Shown here: positions 53,201-64,000 of the stretch, one piece after another
Position numbering within the stretch: position 1 is the stretch's first letter
Layout: the number at the start of each line of letters is the position of its first letter
DNA from: Plasmodium malariae
Lineage: Eukaryota; Apicomplexa; Aconoidasida; Haemosporida; Plasmodiidae
Direction: 5' to 3'
DNA: 64,000 bases
Assembly (NCBI RefSeq): GCF_900090045.1
Contig: NC_041788.1
Location: 558,001 to 622,000, forward strand
Program-made: the position numbers and the translations under genes
Notes under the pieces: model-generated
Told to the model about the DNA's origin: nothing
Database searches by the model: none
The model's input: only the letters and a program-made list of their open reading frames with translations

Positions 53201-55595
53201 TATTTTTTTCAAAAAAAAACATTTTTTTTTTGGTACACTTTTCTTCGTCATATATGTCGGCGAGTCCATTTTTTTTTTTTTTTTTCATGTATCTTGAGTA
53301 TGCCAGATTTATTTTTATATCTTTTCTATTTTTTTCCCTATTTTTTTCCCTATCTTTTTCATAAACGTAGTGAAATGTGCTTCCTCTTTTTATCTTTATT
53401 CTTTTGTATACATCTTTGCAAAACAAGTCGAAATCATTTTCATAATTCGTATACTTAACATCAAATCTGTCATTATTGGGGTGTACTACATTATTTTCAA
53501 TATTACTTTTTACTTTATTTTTGTTATTTTTAGCACCTACTTTACATCTATATACGTTAAAATTAGCCAGTTTATCTTCATATTCATCCTTTTTTTTTCC
53601 TTCATGATTGGCAGCCCACCTTCCACCTTTCTCCTCATCATACAAGTATACTTCTACCTTATTCTTGGATTTTGAGTTATTTCCTCTTTTGATTTCATAC
53701 CTCTTATTATTTTTACTTGTTTGGAAACATTTAATATTAAATCCTTTATTTATTTCTGTCGTGGTTTCCTCATTTTGTTCATTCGCATCTTTCTTCTGCT
53801 TTCCCAGTGATACATTTTTCAGAATTTTCTCTTTCCCATTCTTAGTGTATATCTCATTATCTACAAATATTTTATTATCATTTTCGCTGATAGGGCATTT
53901 GTTTTTTATTTTTTTTTTTTTTTCACCATTCGCAGGGTGCTTATGCATAATAAAGTTTTCATTTATGTCCTTTTTAACAGAACAAGAAAAATAATCTTTA
54001 TTTATGTTGTTCTCCCTACCTTTTACGTCATTCATTGAGCTTCCTTTAGTAGAAAGAACACCGCTATAACTGCTAGCACTAGCTATACTAGTAATTCTAG
54101 TAATGCCACTCTGTTTTATGCTAATACCTGATGAACAATATTCTAAGATAGCATCATCATCACTCGCGCATATTTTATTTTTACCAAAATTATTATTGCG
54201 AGTTATACTACAGTTTCTCTTTTTAATTATGTTAAATGTTGTATTTTCTTTAGGTTTAATGTATCTTGCCTTTTCCTTATTTAAAAAAATGAAGTTTTTC
54301 ATTCCTCTATTTTTTTTGCCTTCATACACCACACCATATTCATAATATTCTTTTTTCTTATCCTTTAAAAATTCTTTAAGCGAATGTATACTTATATTTG
54401 CATATTTGTTATTAGTTTTAAAGTATTCTTTTTTATTAACATTTATACTTTTATTTAAATTTATTTGTTCTTTCCTCTCTTTAGTACCATTGTAACATTT
54501 TATATTGTTTTTCTTATGTTTAATCATGATATTTTTAAACGCGTCTTGACATAATATGCTATTATTTTCTCCATTATATATTCTATTTTTACTTAACTTT
54601 GCTAAACCAGAGATGGCTAAGGTCCTGTTTGTTGATATTTCTTTTTCTTTATATATTTCTTCCTTCTCTTTTCCCACTTTTGAGATAGTGACATCACACT
54701 CATGCAGAGTAGAAGCATCTGTTAGACACCTACTCAGATTAGATTCCACAAAATTTTTATCACGTAACAATTTTTCATTCTTTCTTTTAATTTTGAAAAA
54801 TATTTTTTTTAAAATTCTTATTCTTTCAGCTGAATTTACAATTATTTTGGACGAGTTACTTAACTGATTAACAAAAATTTCCTTCCTACAGCTCATGTCA
54901 TTATTTGCCCTTTCATCAATATTCTTAATGACAGGAGAGAGAGGCAAATTATTTCCCTTTGCAAGTTTCAATTTTTTCTTATTTAATCTATTAAAGAAAA
55001 TGTAATTGCTTCTACTGCTACATGACATTTTTATTATTTTTTTTCTTTCATTCTTTTCGTTCCTGTTCACTTGAGAAAATTTACTTGCAATTTTTTCGTT
55101 TCTTTTACAATTTTTTAAATAAGAATTAAAATATTTTAAATTGCAAATGGTAGTGTAGTTATTATCGGTAATACTATAATTACTGTTACAATTACTGCTA
55201 CTCATACTGTTTTCATAATTGTTATCATTACTATTACCATGAATGTTACCATTTCTATTACTATTACTATTACAGTTATCATTAATATTATTCCTGATTC
55301 CATTAATATCACTATTATATTTGTTATTATAACTATCAGGTGAGAAACTGAAATTATTTCCTAATTTACCATCTACCCCTTTTTTCATTCTTTTAATATC
55401 CTTTATTTCTCTTTTGTTAATAATAAAATTCTTTTTCTTCAAAATACAGTACCCGTCCCTCTGTTTCTTGTCCTTTGGTAAGATATACTGCGGAACTAGT
55501 GCATACTCTAATTCGTCTGTAAGTACATCATCACTCAATTTTAGTAGGATGTTCTCCCCTTCATTCTTGTGTATATGCACATAGCTCTCCCCCAT
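50241..55595 (-). CDS. NLI-interacting factor-like (NIF/SCP/FCP1) phosphatase, nine exons
   Basis: Exons 55595-52029, 51839-51753, 51587-51539, 51385-51315, 51218-51139, 51016-50950, 50806-50751, 50625-50559 and 50309-50241; all phases agree, giving 1370 residues. Exon 1 encodes 1189 residues of Lys/Asn/Glu-rich, probably disordered sequence without recognisable domain. The small exons together encode a complete HAD-type phosphatase: GRKTIVLDLDETLVHS (catalytic D-x-D-x-T at 1197-1201), NKRPGVDNFL, VVIFTASLPKYANAV, YRLFRESC, VKDLKMLGRDLNNVIIIDNS and SWYDDPNDRELYKLIPFL. These Mg2+-dependent enzymes dephosphorylate Ser, as in the RNA polymerase II C-terminal domain or lipin regulators. All catalytic residues are present. 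Frame calling alone stops at 51960 and sees none of the catalytic domain. The last exon (KSVLSDLKKY) matches the family's final helix. Confidence 0.87.
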
Positions 55596-56875
55596 TTTAT
55601 TTTGTATCTATTCTTTTTCTTCGTATTCTGCTTCTGCTTTTACTTCTTTTTAATTTAGTTTTTTCTCTTTTTTTTTTTTTTTTTTTTTGTCTAATTTTTC
55701 CTAAATGCTTTAGAAAATTGATTTATCAATTTTTTCACTCTCCTTTTATACTGCCTTTGCCTTTTTTTTTGTAAAAAGTACTAATTAATATAAACAATTG
55801 CAACAGTAACATTATGCAAATTTTCTATCGCCCTGTGATTATGTAAACATTACAATAAATATACTTGTGTTTAAACATTTATATTACAGAGGGAAAATTT
55901 TATTAATATAACGTATTTATTATAATTGATAAGTAATGGTGAAAAAATATTTTTTTTTCTCAGCATCCCAAATAGGTACCACGCTGTATTTAATTTGTCC
56001 TTCTAATTTTTGTATGTGATATTTTTGTAACCTTAAGAACCCAGAATGTACTAGTTAGGTTCTATACGCTTAAATGATCTTACAATAACTGTTGCTGTTG
56101 TTATAATACTTAAAATACACAATTAATTAAAATAGAAATCCAATTTTGTCACAATATATATGTTTGAGTTTGATCTTCTAAAGAACTTTTTCTACTTTAT
56201 TCTTCCTTTATGATTTTTTCTAGTAGCTTATGCAACGTGACACTATAATGGTTTCATAAGATTTTTATTTACTTGTTCTTTTCTTTGTTACTTTACATTA
56301 TTCTACTGTATTTTCTATTATATGATATGCTACATTATCGTATATTCTTTCTCTCATTTGATTAAAAATAAAAACATAAGAGATACATTTACGTTTACTT
56401 GTATTAAACACAAGTCTTCCTCAATTTAACTGTTACTAAAGCATTAACATTTTTGATCCTTACTATATACCCCTAATTACAAGAAAAAATTATGCATAAG
56501 TGGTTCACAAATGTGGTAAAATACAAGAAAAAAAAAAAAAAAAAAGGAATAATGTAAAAAGTTGCATCCATTCCAACTGCTGAATTATTCAGAAAATTTT
56601 TATCTTTATCAAAATGCAAAAGAAAAAATTAAAATAAAAAATATTGTTAGATTTGTACGATATGGACAATAATGCAAAAAAGGACGAAAAAAAAAGAATT
56701 TAATTAAAGTATAACACTAATGTTTTATAAAGATAAAATCAATATAAAATGATATAAAAAGTATTTAATTCTTCATACATTTAAAAAAAAATATATATTT
56801 TTTCACCAAATAGTTACTTTTTACTATGTTTAAGCCATTAAGCCTATTTATGAAAAGTTTTCGTTTCTTTCATTT

Positions 56876-56906
<31 letters not shown>

Positions 56907-59270
56907 CTTATATACATACACACATTTCTGCTGTTTGCATATATAATAAAAGAAAAAAAAAGCAACTTTTAAAATTATATATATTTTAAAAATATAAAGA
57001 TAACAAATATCATCGAAAATTGTTTTCTTATTACATTATAAAACGTTAACTTGTGTGTGATTTTATGTATGTGTATTCGTAATAAATGAAATGTTTTCTT
57101 CTGTCTAACCGAAGCACGTACTAGTGCTTAAATAATAAGTGTTTACATACATACATACATAAATGTGTACGTATAAAAGGAGACATATAAATTTACAAAA
57201 GATTATTTTTTTCTTTTTCCATTCGAAGGGTAAACAAAAAAAAAAAAAAAGAAAAAGCCTTCTTAGTAAATGTAAAATGGGACAATTATATATGCATATC
57301 AGCAGCAGCAATACACTCAAAATATATTAAGCACTACTTTATATATGAATATACTGACGTAGTTTATGCACCTACATGTTTTTTCTATCTATATATATAT
57401 AAATAAAAAAAACAAGCAGGAAAATATTTCAAAAATTCCTTTGTTATTCCTATTTTCATTTTGTGTAATTATATCTACCCAAAAATGTTAAAAAAAAAAA
57501 AAAAGAAAGTCCTTTATATAAATATGTTCCATATAAATATGCCAAAAGTTTAATGAAATATGCTCGTATAAATTGTTCTACATAATACACACGTACAACC
57601 GTTTGTTCTTATAGGTACATACGTAAGAACACGTGTACTTTTGTATTATAACATACCCTTCATAATTAAGTGAGAGTTTTATCACCATTTAATTCATTAT
57701 TTTATTTTGCTTTATTAAAAATTATTTCTCTTTTCAGATATAGTAACAATTAAAATTTAATTTCATTTTAATCTATCATAATTATTGATAAAAAAATATA
57801 TAATAGGTCAAATTTATAGAAAGAACAGTATCGCTAAAGTTAATCAATAAAGTTGTACCATTGAGAAAGCTTAAAAAAAGAATAATATAATAAATAAAAT
57901 TAGACACCTCAAAATAATGAAAAGGTTCAAAAGAGAATGTGGAAAAATTACCTAAAAAAGTAAAATAGTTTTTTATATAGAAGAACACCTTGACAATTTC
58001 ACACCCTTGCATAAAAAAATATGCATTTTTTATAGTTTTCAGAATGCATTGCTATTGTTGCGTAAAAATGTACTGCTACTTCGCTCCTTCTTCCGTTGTA
58101 GAAGCTCTTAGTTTTATTTATTTGAAAAAAAGAATCAAGCAGTAGCAATTTTTTTTAACGCTGTTTTTGTTTTATACCTATTTTTATGGTATTGTATAGT
58201 AGGTATATTTCAACTTCCATTTTTATATTTACAATCAACATACTCTTTTTTATATGTATTTCACAGGAATTAACTTCTTCGGCACTTACAATTAAAAATG
58301 TTCACCTTACTTGTATATATATGATATGTAATCATCCGTACTTTCACATATATATATTCATGTAAAGTGTGATGTTGTTGTTTTTAAAAGTATATAATCA
58401 TTTAACATAGAATTTTCTCTCAAGACTAAATGGTTACATGTTTTACATATATTTTTCAAATTCAATGAAGGGGGGTTTTATGTCAATATTTGTTATTCCT
58501 TCATATTTTCCCTTAATATAAGTTGATACTTTTACAGAAACTTAACATGTAAAATAAATTACAAAAATTGTTGAACAATAACACACAAAAAAAACACATA
58601 GATAAAAAGCTAACATTATAATGGAAAAAAAATGCTAAAAAAATTGTGCAACACAAAATTTACATATTATATATATATGTATGTTTTTTTTTTTTTTTTG
58701 CAAAAAGGCATATTTATTAACAGCAAAAAATTTTGCATTTTCCTTAATTCGTTAGCTTACATTATATTTATTACGTAACTTTCTCACGAAAAAAAAAAAA
58801 AAAAATTTATGAAAAGAATGAATTTGTTGCTATAAATATTTACCTTTCCCCTAGATGCTTCTACTTTTTTGGTATTACAAAAAAATAAAAAGTTTTTTCT
58901 AATGAATAATAACAGTCGGATACGTTTTCCTTTTTATAATAAAATTTTAATATGTTAACTCAAAAATAAAATTTTTATTTTCTTGAACACTTTTTTTTTA
59001 AATATTATTTACATATATATATTTATCTCGTTTTTAGTTGCATATAATTTTCTCAGTTCATTAATATTTATTATATTTTTCATTTACATATCTCCATATC
59101 TTCTTATTCTTTCATGAATTACCCTTTATAAGGAAGAAGAATAATTATTAAATTCCTTCTTTACAAGATCAGTAAGAAATATAGGGTTAAATGAAAATAA
59201 TATAAAAAGGATTCAAATGATAACATAATAATCGTATAATTTTAAAAAAGGTAAAAAAGTAAAAGCTATA
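55596..59270. other. Divergent intergenic region between NIF phosphatase and RPB11
   Basis: The longest gene-free stretch, 3.7 kb, presumably with both promoters. It has an (AT)n tract at 56880-56906, poly-A runs at 56528-56545 and 57237-57252, and the usual TATATG blocks. Open frames at 57105-57320 and 57782-58012 (minus) are low complexity. I see no gene or RNA structure. Confidence 0.7.
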
Positions 59271-59607
59271 ATGTCTATCCCTACGTTATCTAATAAACCA
59301 GAAAATATCGATTTACTTGTGCTTGCTCCAGGAGAAAAAAAGTAATTAAAAAAGGGGGAAACAATTATGAATATGTTTTTATATGTTTATATATGTTTAT
59401 ACGTACACGATGCATGAATATATATAGAAAGAGTGAATGTAATAGAAACAAAGCAAACAGAAAGTAGTTTTAATGGGAACATAAGAAGATATTATACAAT
59501 TTTGGCACCAAACGAATTATAAAAGTTATAATTATAAAAATAAATATGACTCATTTAACGTAAAGATATCATTAATTGTACATATACGAGTTAGCACATG
59601 TCGAAAT

Positions 59608-59638
<31 letters not shown>

Positions 59639-60302
59639 CTTTGCATAAATTGCATGAAATTTATAACCTTTTAACACATAAACTGAAAAAGCTGTAAAAT
59701 ACAGAAAATGATACCGCCTCATATACATGCATGAACATATATATATATACATATAGTTATAACAAATTAATTTACATGATATATTGCACACTGTAGTAAA
59801 CTCTACATTTTAAATAGTTTCAAAGAACAAAAAAAACTAAAGCATTTTTGTTATTTATACTCCCCTTTTTATATTTAAAATTTTGATAGAGTTAAATGTG
59901 AGATATCAGAAAAAGGTGACTGCAACATATTTACAATAAAACTGGAAGATCATACGATGGGAAATCTAATAAAACAGTACGAATATTTAAGAAAAGGATA
60001 ATAAGCGAATGTTATAAATGTATATAAGTGTACGTCCACCGTTACACGGAAAAACCTTATTTATATTCGACAATTTTTTTTTTATTATTAGAGCTCTTTG
60101 TCAAGATCCCAAGGTAACATTCGCAGCATACAGGCAACCGCATCCTCTGCAAAATGCCATTGAAATAACAATAAAACCGAAAGGATATGCTGGCGTTAAG
60201 TTACTTTCAGACATTGTACACAGTTTATTGTGTCAAGTATCAAATTTGAAGGAAACATTTACAGTAACAATAAAAAAAGAAAAACAAAAAAAAAAGATTT
60301 AA
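59271..60302 (+). CDS. RPB11: DNA-directed RNA polymerase II subunit RPB11
   Basis: Three exons, 59271-59341, 59890-59976 and 60092-60302, both introns GT..AG and phase 2, giving 122 residues (human RPB11 has 117). Landmarks are LLVLAPGEKKVKCEIS at the start, FTIKLEDHTMGNLIK (the D-H-T-x-G-N-L signature of the alpha-like fold) across exon 2, then ALCQDPKVTFAAYRQPHPLQ and the long dimerising helix KLLSDIVHSLLCQVSNL. RPB11 pairs with RPB3 as the alpha-like heterodimer that starts assembly of RNA polymerase II in the nucleus. The tail is a short lysine-rich extension. The first intron is ~550 bases, long for this window, and includes T-run and TATG blocks. Confidence 0.95.
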
Positions 60303-61593
60303 GCTAATGAAAATTCAAACAAATTAAAACAAATAGAAATATTAGAGAAATTACGTAAAAGTTGAAACGAGAGAACGTAACTATATTTTCTGAACATTAT
60401 TCATTTTGATATTTTTTCTTTTTTTTTTTCAGAAGAAAGTTCAAAGATATAAAGAAATAAGCGCATATTACGCGGATTAGTGAACTTATTCGTTTATTAT
60501 ATATACCCTTTTTTGAAAATATAAATTATTTTTGCTGTAAATAATTTTTTTTTTTTTGCTCATCTTTTTGAAACTACTCCACACATTGAACAAATAGGTT
60601 TATACTTGCCTACACAGCTACCAATACATATACATATATATATATATATATTCTTACAGTACATTTCATTCATATATATTTTCGTGTTAATATCTTTTTA
60701 CGTACGTTGCTTATTCTGCATAATTTTTTTTTTTTTTTCAATCTTTTTTGAAGGTGTAACAATTAAATTTCGATAAAATTGTTATACACAGTATATTACT
60801 TTTTAAAGATATATGTGTATACGTATTTATACATGCATACCACATTTTTGTAAATATATGTAAAGGAACACTTCATGACTTGTTATTTTTTTTTTTTTTT
60901 TTGATCTAAAACAATCAAGAAGAAAAAGTGTAATATCATATTATATTATGCATTAAATTTAAAAGCATTATATATACATATATAATTAATTCTTGAGATA
61001 TACACATATATGTATGTAGTGTATATTACATAGTTATATATGTATACTGTTTTATTTGCTTGTGAGTTATTTTTCTACTAGCATATTAATATAATTTTTT
61101 TTTGTTTTCATTGTGTTAATGTACTTATACAAATTAATGCTATTTTTCTATTTACTGGTGTGCTTATTTTAAAAGAAAAAAAAAAAAAAAAAATTAATTT
61201 TATTGTTACAACTTTTTCTTTCAAAAATTTTAATAAAAAAAAAATAATAAAGATATATATACATATATATGCCACTTTAAAAGTATTGTTTACAGTCGTG
61301 ATTATTTAAAAAATTGTAAAAGCTCATTTTTAAGGTAAATGATATTTACTCTGAAGAGTCAGAAGTCGTAAAAAAGAGAGCAGCTATATGAAAAACGCAT
61401 GTGAGCTTACGTAACTAATTGTACAAGTTTAACCATGTGAGTGTAAAGGTACAAATGTAATTATACAAATACTTTTTCATTTTTGCATATCTCAACATTG
61501 TTACCTTTTTAATAGCTTTTACGTGTATTCGACCATTTTTGCTCAAAAAAAAATTGAAAGGGGGAAACTTCTGTGAAAAGTACAAATGCTAAA
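60303..61593. other. Intergenic region between RPB11 and the Ctf4-like gene
   Basis: About 1.3 kb between two plus-strand genes: RPB11 3' UTR then the promoter of the Ctf4-like gene. Several long T-runs and TATATG stretches; nothing else recognised. Confidence 0.75.
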
Positions 61594-64000
61594 ATGAAAG
61601 ATTTATACTTTGCGGACATTAACAGTACTCTTTTCTTAAGACATTACAACAATAAGTTGCTACTAATTAGTGGTAATAGAATTAAGTTATATACGTACGA
61701 GGAAATTAAGAATATAATTCGTGCTCAGAATATTGCTATATATATTGTTAAGGATATAGAAAAGAATGAAAAAATCGTGTACATTTCGAATAATGTAATA
61801 ATAAAAAGGCATCTTAGAAGTAACAAAGAAAAGAGTATAACGGATGATGTTCATTCTTTCAATAATGATGTAAGCAAAGTTAATTATGATAAAAATGGTA
61901 ATAACGGACATAATAATGAAAAAATTAGTGACGGAATGAATAGTAATATGAACAACAATGTCATTAACAACCTCAGCATCAAAGATGACTCTTCAAACAA
62001 TGCTGAAACAAACTATGTTTGTATTGCCTTTGAACAGGGAAATGTATGGCTTTGCGCAGAGGACGGAGCAAATAAGATGTTTGTTTATGAAAAGTTAATA
62101 TATAGAAAAATATGCGATATAATTAAAATAGAGATTTTTACCACCAATAATGTTATTAACTCTTTAATATTGTACAAAGATTACACCTTAATTTTTTATA
62201 ACGAAAAATTGCAAAACTCTGTTAAAATACCTATACAAGAATATGTATATAATTTTTGTTTAAGTAATAATAATCAAAATATAGCTCTTTTTAATCATAA
62301 AAATTTATACATTTATGATATTATGAAAAAAAACTTTTCTGTAGAGGATAACGAAGAAATAGAAACGAATGAAAATTTACAAGTTTCGAACAATGATAAG
62401 AATTGTATAGAAGTTAAAGATATTTTTGATTTTTCCAAAAATTATAAGAATTTGCTAAGCTGTGACTGGCATCCCCAAAATCTCTGTATAGCATTATGTG
62501 GGAAAAATATAGTAAGATATTTAGTCCTATATAATTATAAAGTTTATGAATATTCAGGTACAGAAATGCATAAATCGTACATAACTGCAACTAAGTTTAT
62601 TACCATTTCGGATAACGTAATTTTATTAACCTCTTTAAGTTGTGGTGACAATCTATTTTGTGTGTGGGAATTTGAATTGGAGTACTGTTTATATAAATTC
62701 AAAAGTGATCATATTATATCGCATTTTGATCTCTCCTATTTTGATGACTATTTACATATGTCTTTTCTGGCAGAGGAAAAACATTTGGCAAATGAAAAAT
62801 TAGATAGCAAAAAAATTATAAAAAAAATTGAATGGGATGATTCGGAAGATGACACGTATACAGAACGAAGCATATGCGATCCTGTCTATCCTGATCAAAC
62901 GGATAAAATTCATACAGGAACAAATAAGATGCAAGGCATAGATAATGGCACAGACTCCTTTAAAGATAACTACAATGGGGATAAAAACAAAAAAGATAAT
63001 AACAGTAATAGTAATAGTAGTAATAATAATAATAATGCACATAGCTCATCTACGTACGAAAATGAGAAAGATAGAATCAGCAGTGAATATTTCTCCGGAA
63101 GTAACGGTAAGAGGAATAGTGAATCCTGTTCAGGGGAATGTAATTTGAATTATCTAAACAAGAAAAAAAGAAAAAAAAAAATATTTGTTGATGATGAAGA
63201 AAATCAAGATAACTTCATCAATCTGTCCCATAAAAAGATGGCAAAGGATCGAGATTTAGGCAGAGAAAATAAAAGAGAAGATAAACATGACCAGTACTAC
63301 GAAAGAAAAAAAATAGACAAAATGAATTTCATTGATAATTATGCAGAAGAGGATCCAGATGATGTATATAATAGTTATGAAAGTGATAAATACAGAATAC
63401 ATAGTAAGAAACATCTTACCAATAAAAAAAATCGTGAAGATAATGAATATAACAAAAAGGAATATAATATACAAAATTTTATAAATAAAAATAAAGATGT
63501 TATAATGAATAATAGAGAAAGTGGATATTTTGAGGACAACAGTTATTTATTTGATAATGACGATGATCAAAAAAGTGTAACTGCCTTTAACAGTTATATT
63601 AAAGAAAAATTTGAACAATTAGAAAAATTGAAGAAACAAGTAGACATGTTACAAAAACAAGTGAAGAGTTTTACAAAAATTAACCTTGACGATTTTATTG
63701 TTTTATGCCCAGGATTATGCGAAGAACCAGAAAATATAAATGATCAGTGGTGTATGTTTTGGAATGATATAGGACATATAACCAAAAAAAAAGAAGGAAA
63801 TAAGACATATATATATATTTTCCTATTTAGAGGTGAAGACGTTGGAAAGAAAAAAATTACAGATATATATAATGTTACATCTGCATCGTTAAGTGCATAT
63901 GGATTTGCATTGGCATCCAATCCTTATGAAAAAACTATTTCAAAAAGTAATAGTATATTATGTTTTCATAACTTAAAAGATAATGTTATATGGAATAAAT
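61594..64000 (+). CDS. Ctf4/AND-1 (WDHD1) homologue, 5' part (runs off right edge)
   Basis: Open from the ATG at 61594 to the window end, 802 codons without intron. Residues ~1-410 hold WD40-like blades: YVCIAFEQGNVWLCAEDG, LLSCDWHPQNLCIALCG and SCGDNLFCVWEFE. Then comes a long charged, Asn/Lys/Asp-rich linker with a KKKRKKKIFVDDEE block, the position where AND-1 has its basic-acidic stretch, and a coiled coil at ~675-695. From ~700 the sequence matches the Ctf4 SepB domain: INDQWCMFWNDIGHI (AND-1: MVWNSVGII), a strand pair, then VTSASLSAYGFALAS (AND-1: HLSNTLNYTIADLS) and ILCFHNLKDNVIW. Ctf4/AND-1 is a trimeric replisome hub linking CMG helicase (through GINS) to polymerase alpha-primase. 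The C-terminal helical bundle lies beyond the window. Confidence 0.78.
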   Translation, partial: MKDLYFADINSTLFLRHYNNKLLLISGNRIKLYTYEEIKNIIRAQNIAIYIVKDIEKNEKIVYISNNVIIKRHLRSNKEKSITDDVHSFNNDVSKVNYDKNGNNGHNNEKISDGMNSNMNNNVINNLSIKDDSSNNAETNYVCIAFEQGNVWLCAEDGANKMFVYEKLIYRKICDIIKIEIFTTNNVINSLILYKDYTLIFYNEKLQNSVKIPIQEYVYNFCLSNNNQNIALFNHKNLYIYDIMKKNFSVEDNEEIETNENLQVSNNDKNCIEVKDIFDFSKNYKNLLSCDWHPQNLCIALCGKNIVRYLVLYNYKVYEYSGTEMHKSYITATKFITISDNVILLTSLSCGDNLFCVWEFELEYCLYKFKSDHIISHFDLSYFDDYLHMSFLAEEKHLANEKLDSKKIIKKIEWDDSEDDTYTERSICDPVYPDQTDKIHTGTNKMQGIDNGTDSFKDNYNGDKNKKDNNSNSNSSNNNNNAHSSSTYENEKDRISSEYFSGSNGKRNSESCSGECNLNYLNKKKRKKKIFVDDEENQDNFINLSHKKMAKDRDLGRENKREDKHDQYYERKKIDKMNFIDNYAEEDPDDVYNSYESDKYRIHSKKHLTNKKNREDNEYNKKEYNIQNFINKNKDVIMNNRESGYFEDNSYLFDNDDDQKSVTAFNSYIKEKFEQLEKLKKQVDMLQKQVKSFTKINLDDFIVLCPGLCEEPENINDQWCMFWNDIGHITKKKEGNKTYIYIFLFRGEDVGKKKITDIYNVTSASLSAYGFALASNPYEKTISKSNSILCFHNLKDNVIWNK

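Noticed and set aside
52713..54867. Several plus-strand frames rich in Phe, Leu and Ser
   Set aside because: Antisense shadows of the Lys/Asn-rich first exon of the NIF gene.
55596..59270. Possible centromere, because of the long AT-rich gene-free stretch
   Set aside because: No extreme-AT core of ~2 kb with the imperfect tandem repeats typical of Plasmodium centromeres; composition is like the other spacers.

Overview
The base composition (roughly three quarters A+T), long poly-A/T and (AT)n runs, short introns with GT..AG ends, asparagine/lysine-rich inserts and gene content identify this as nuclear chromosomal DNA of a malaria parasite (Plasmodium). Exact species cannot be fixed; the somewhat less extreme AT content and ATGT-type repeats make me think of a P. 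malariae/P. ovale-like genome rather than P. falciparum. As I recall, the gene order (condensin H, DNA ligase I, CorA/MIT1 transporter, small heat shock protein, cyclin, RPB11) matches a segment of P. falciparum chromosome 13, so this looks like a conserved core region rather than a subtelomere. No mobile elements, CRISPR arrays, rRNA or confident tRNA genes were seen.

Layout, left to right. 1-14884 (-): the N-terminal ~4961 codons of one giant intronless HEAT-type protein, probably a Tra1/TRRAP homologue, running off the left edge. 14885-18350: a 3.5-kb intergenic region with a 20-bp minisatellite. 18351-19589 (+): five-exon GINS subunit Psf3-like gene. 20141-23494 (-): condensin kleisin CAP-H, four exons. 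25663-29120 (-): DNA ligase I with two phase-compatible candidate first exons, one carrying a PIP-box-like motif, the other a signal-plus-transit leader. 30231-32001 (-): CorA/Mrs2/MIT1 Mg2+ transporter. 34296-34865 (+): small protein with an ABM-like pattern. 35653-37554 (-): PUB-UBX (UBXD1-like) p97 cofactor. 39426-40064 (-): HSP20. 42232-45693 (+): SET methyltransferase of the plastid-LSMT type with an apicoplast-type leader. 46256-47935 (+): six-exon cyclin L-like gene. 50241-55595 (-): NLI-interacting-factor (NIF/SCP) phosphatase, nine exons. 59271-60302 (+): RNA polymerase II subunit RPB11. 61594-64000 (+): 5' part of a Ctf4/AND-1 (WDHD1) homologue running off the right edge.

Functional themes: replication and chromosome maintenance (Psf3, DNA ligase I, Ctf4, condensin H), transcription and RNA processing (Tra1-like, RPB11, cyclin L, NIF phosphatase), protein quality control (UBXD1-like, HSP20), and organelle-directed products (ligase long form, SET protein). 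Exon boundaries were worked out by hand from phase and conserved protein blocks. The most unusual observation is the pair of alternative ligase first exons that would send one enzyme to two compartments. Further points are a cryptic ABM-fold candidate, two possible unannotated micro-genes (45699-45970 and 48273-48539, both minus), and several GC-elevated intergenic islands.
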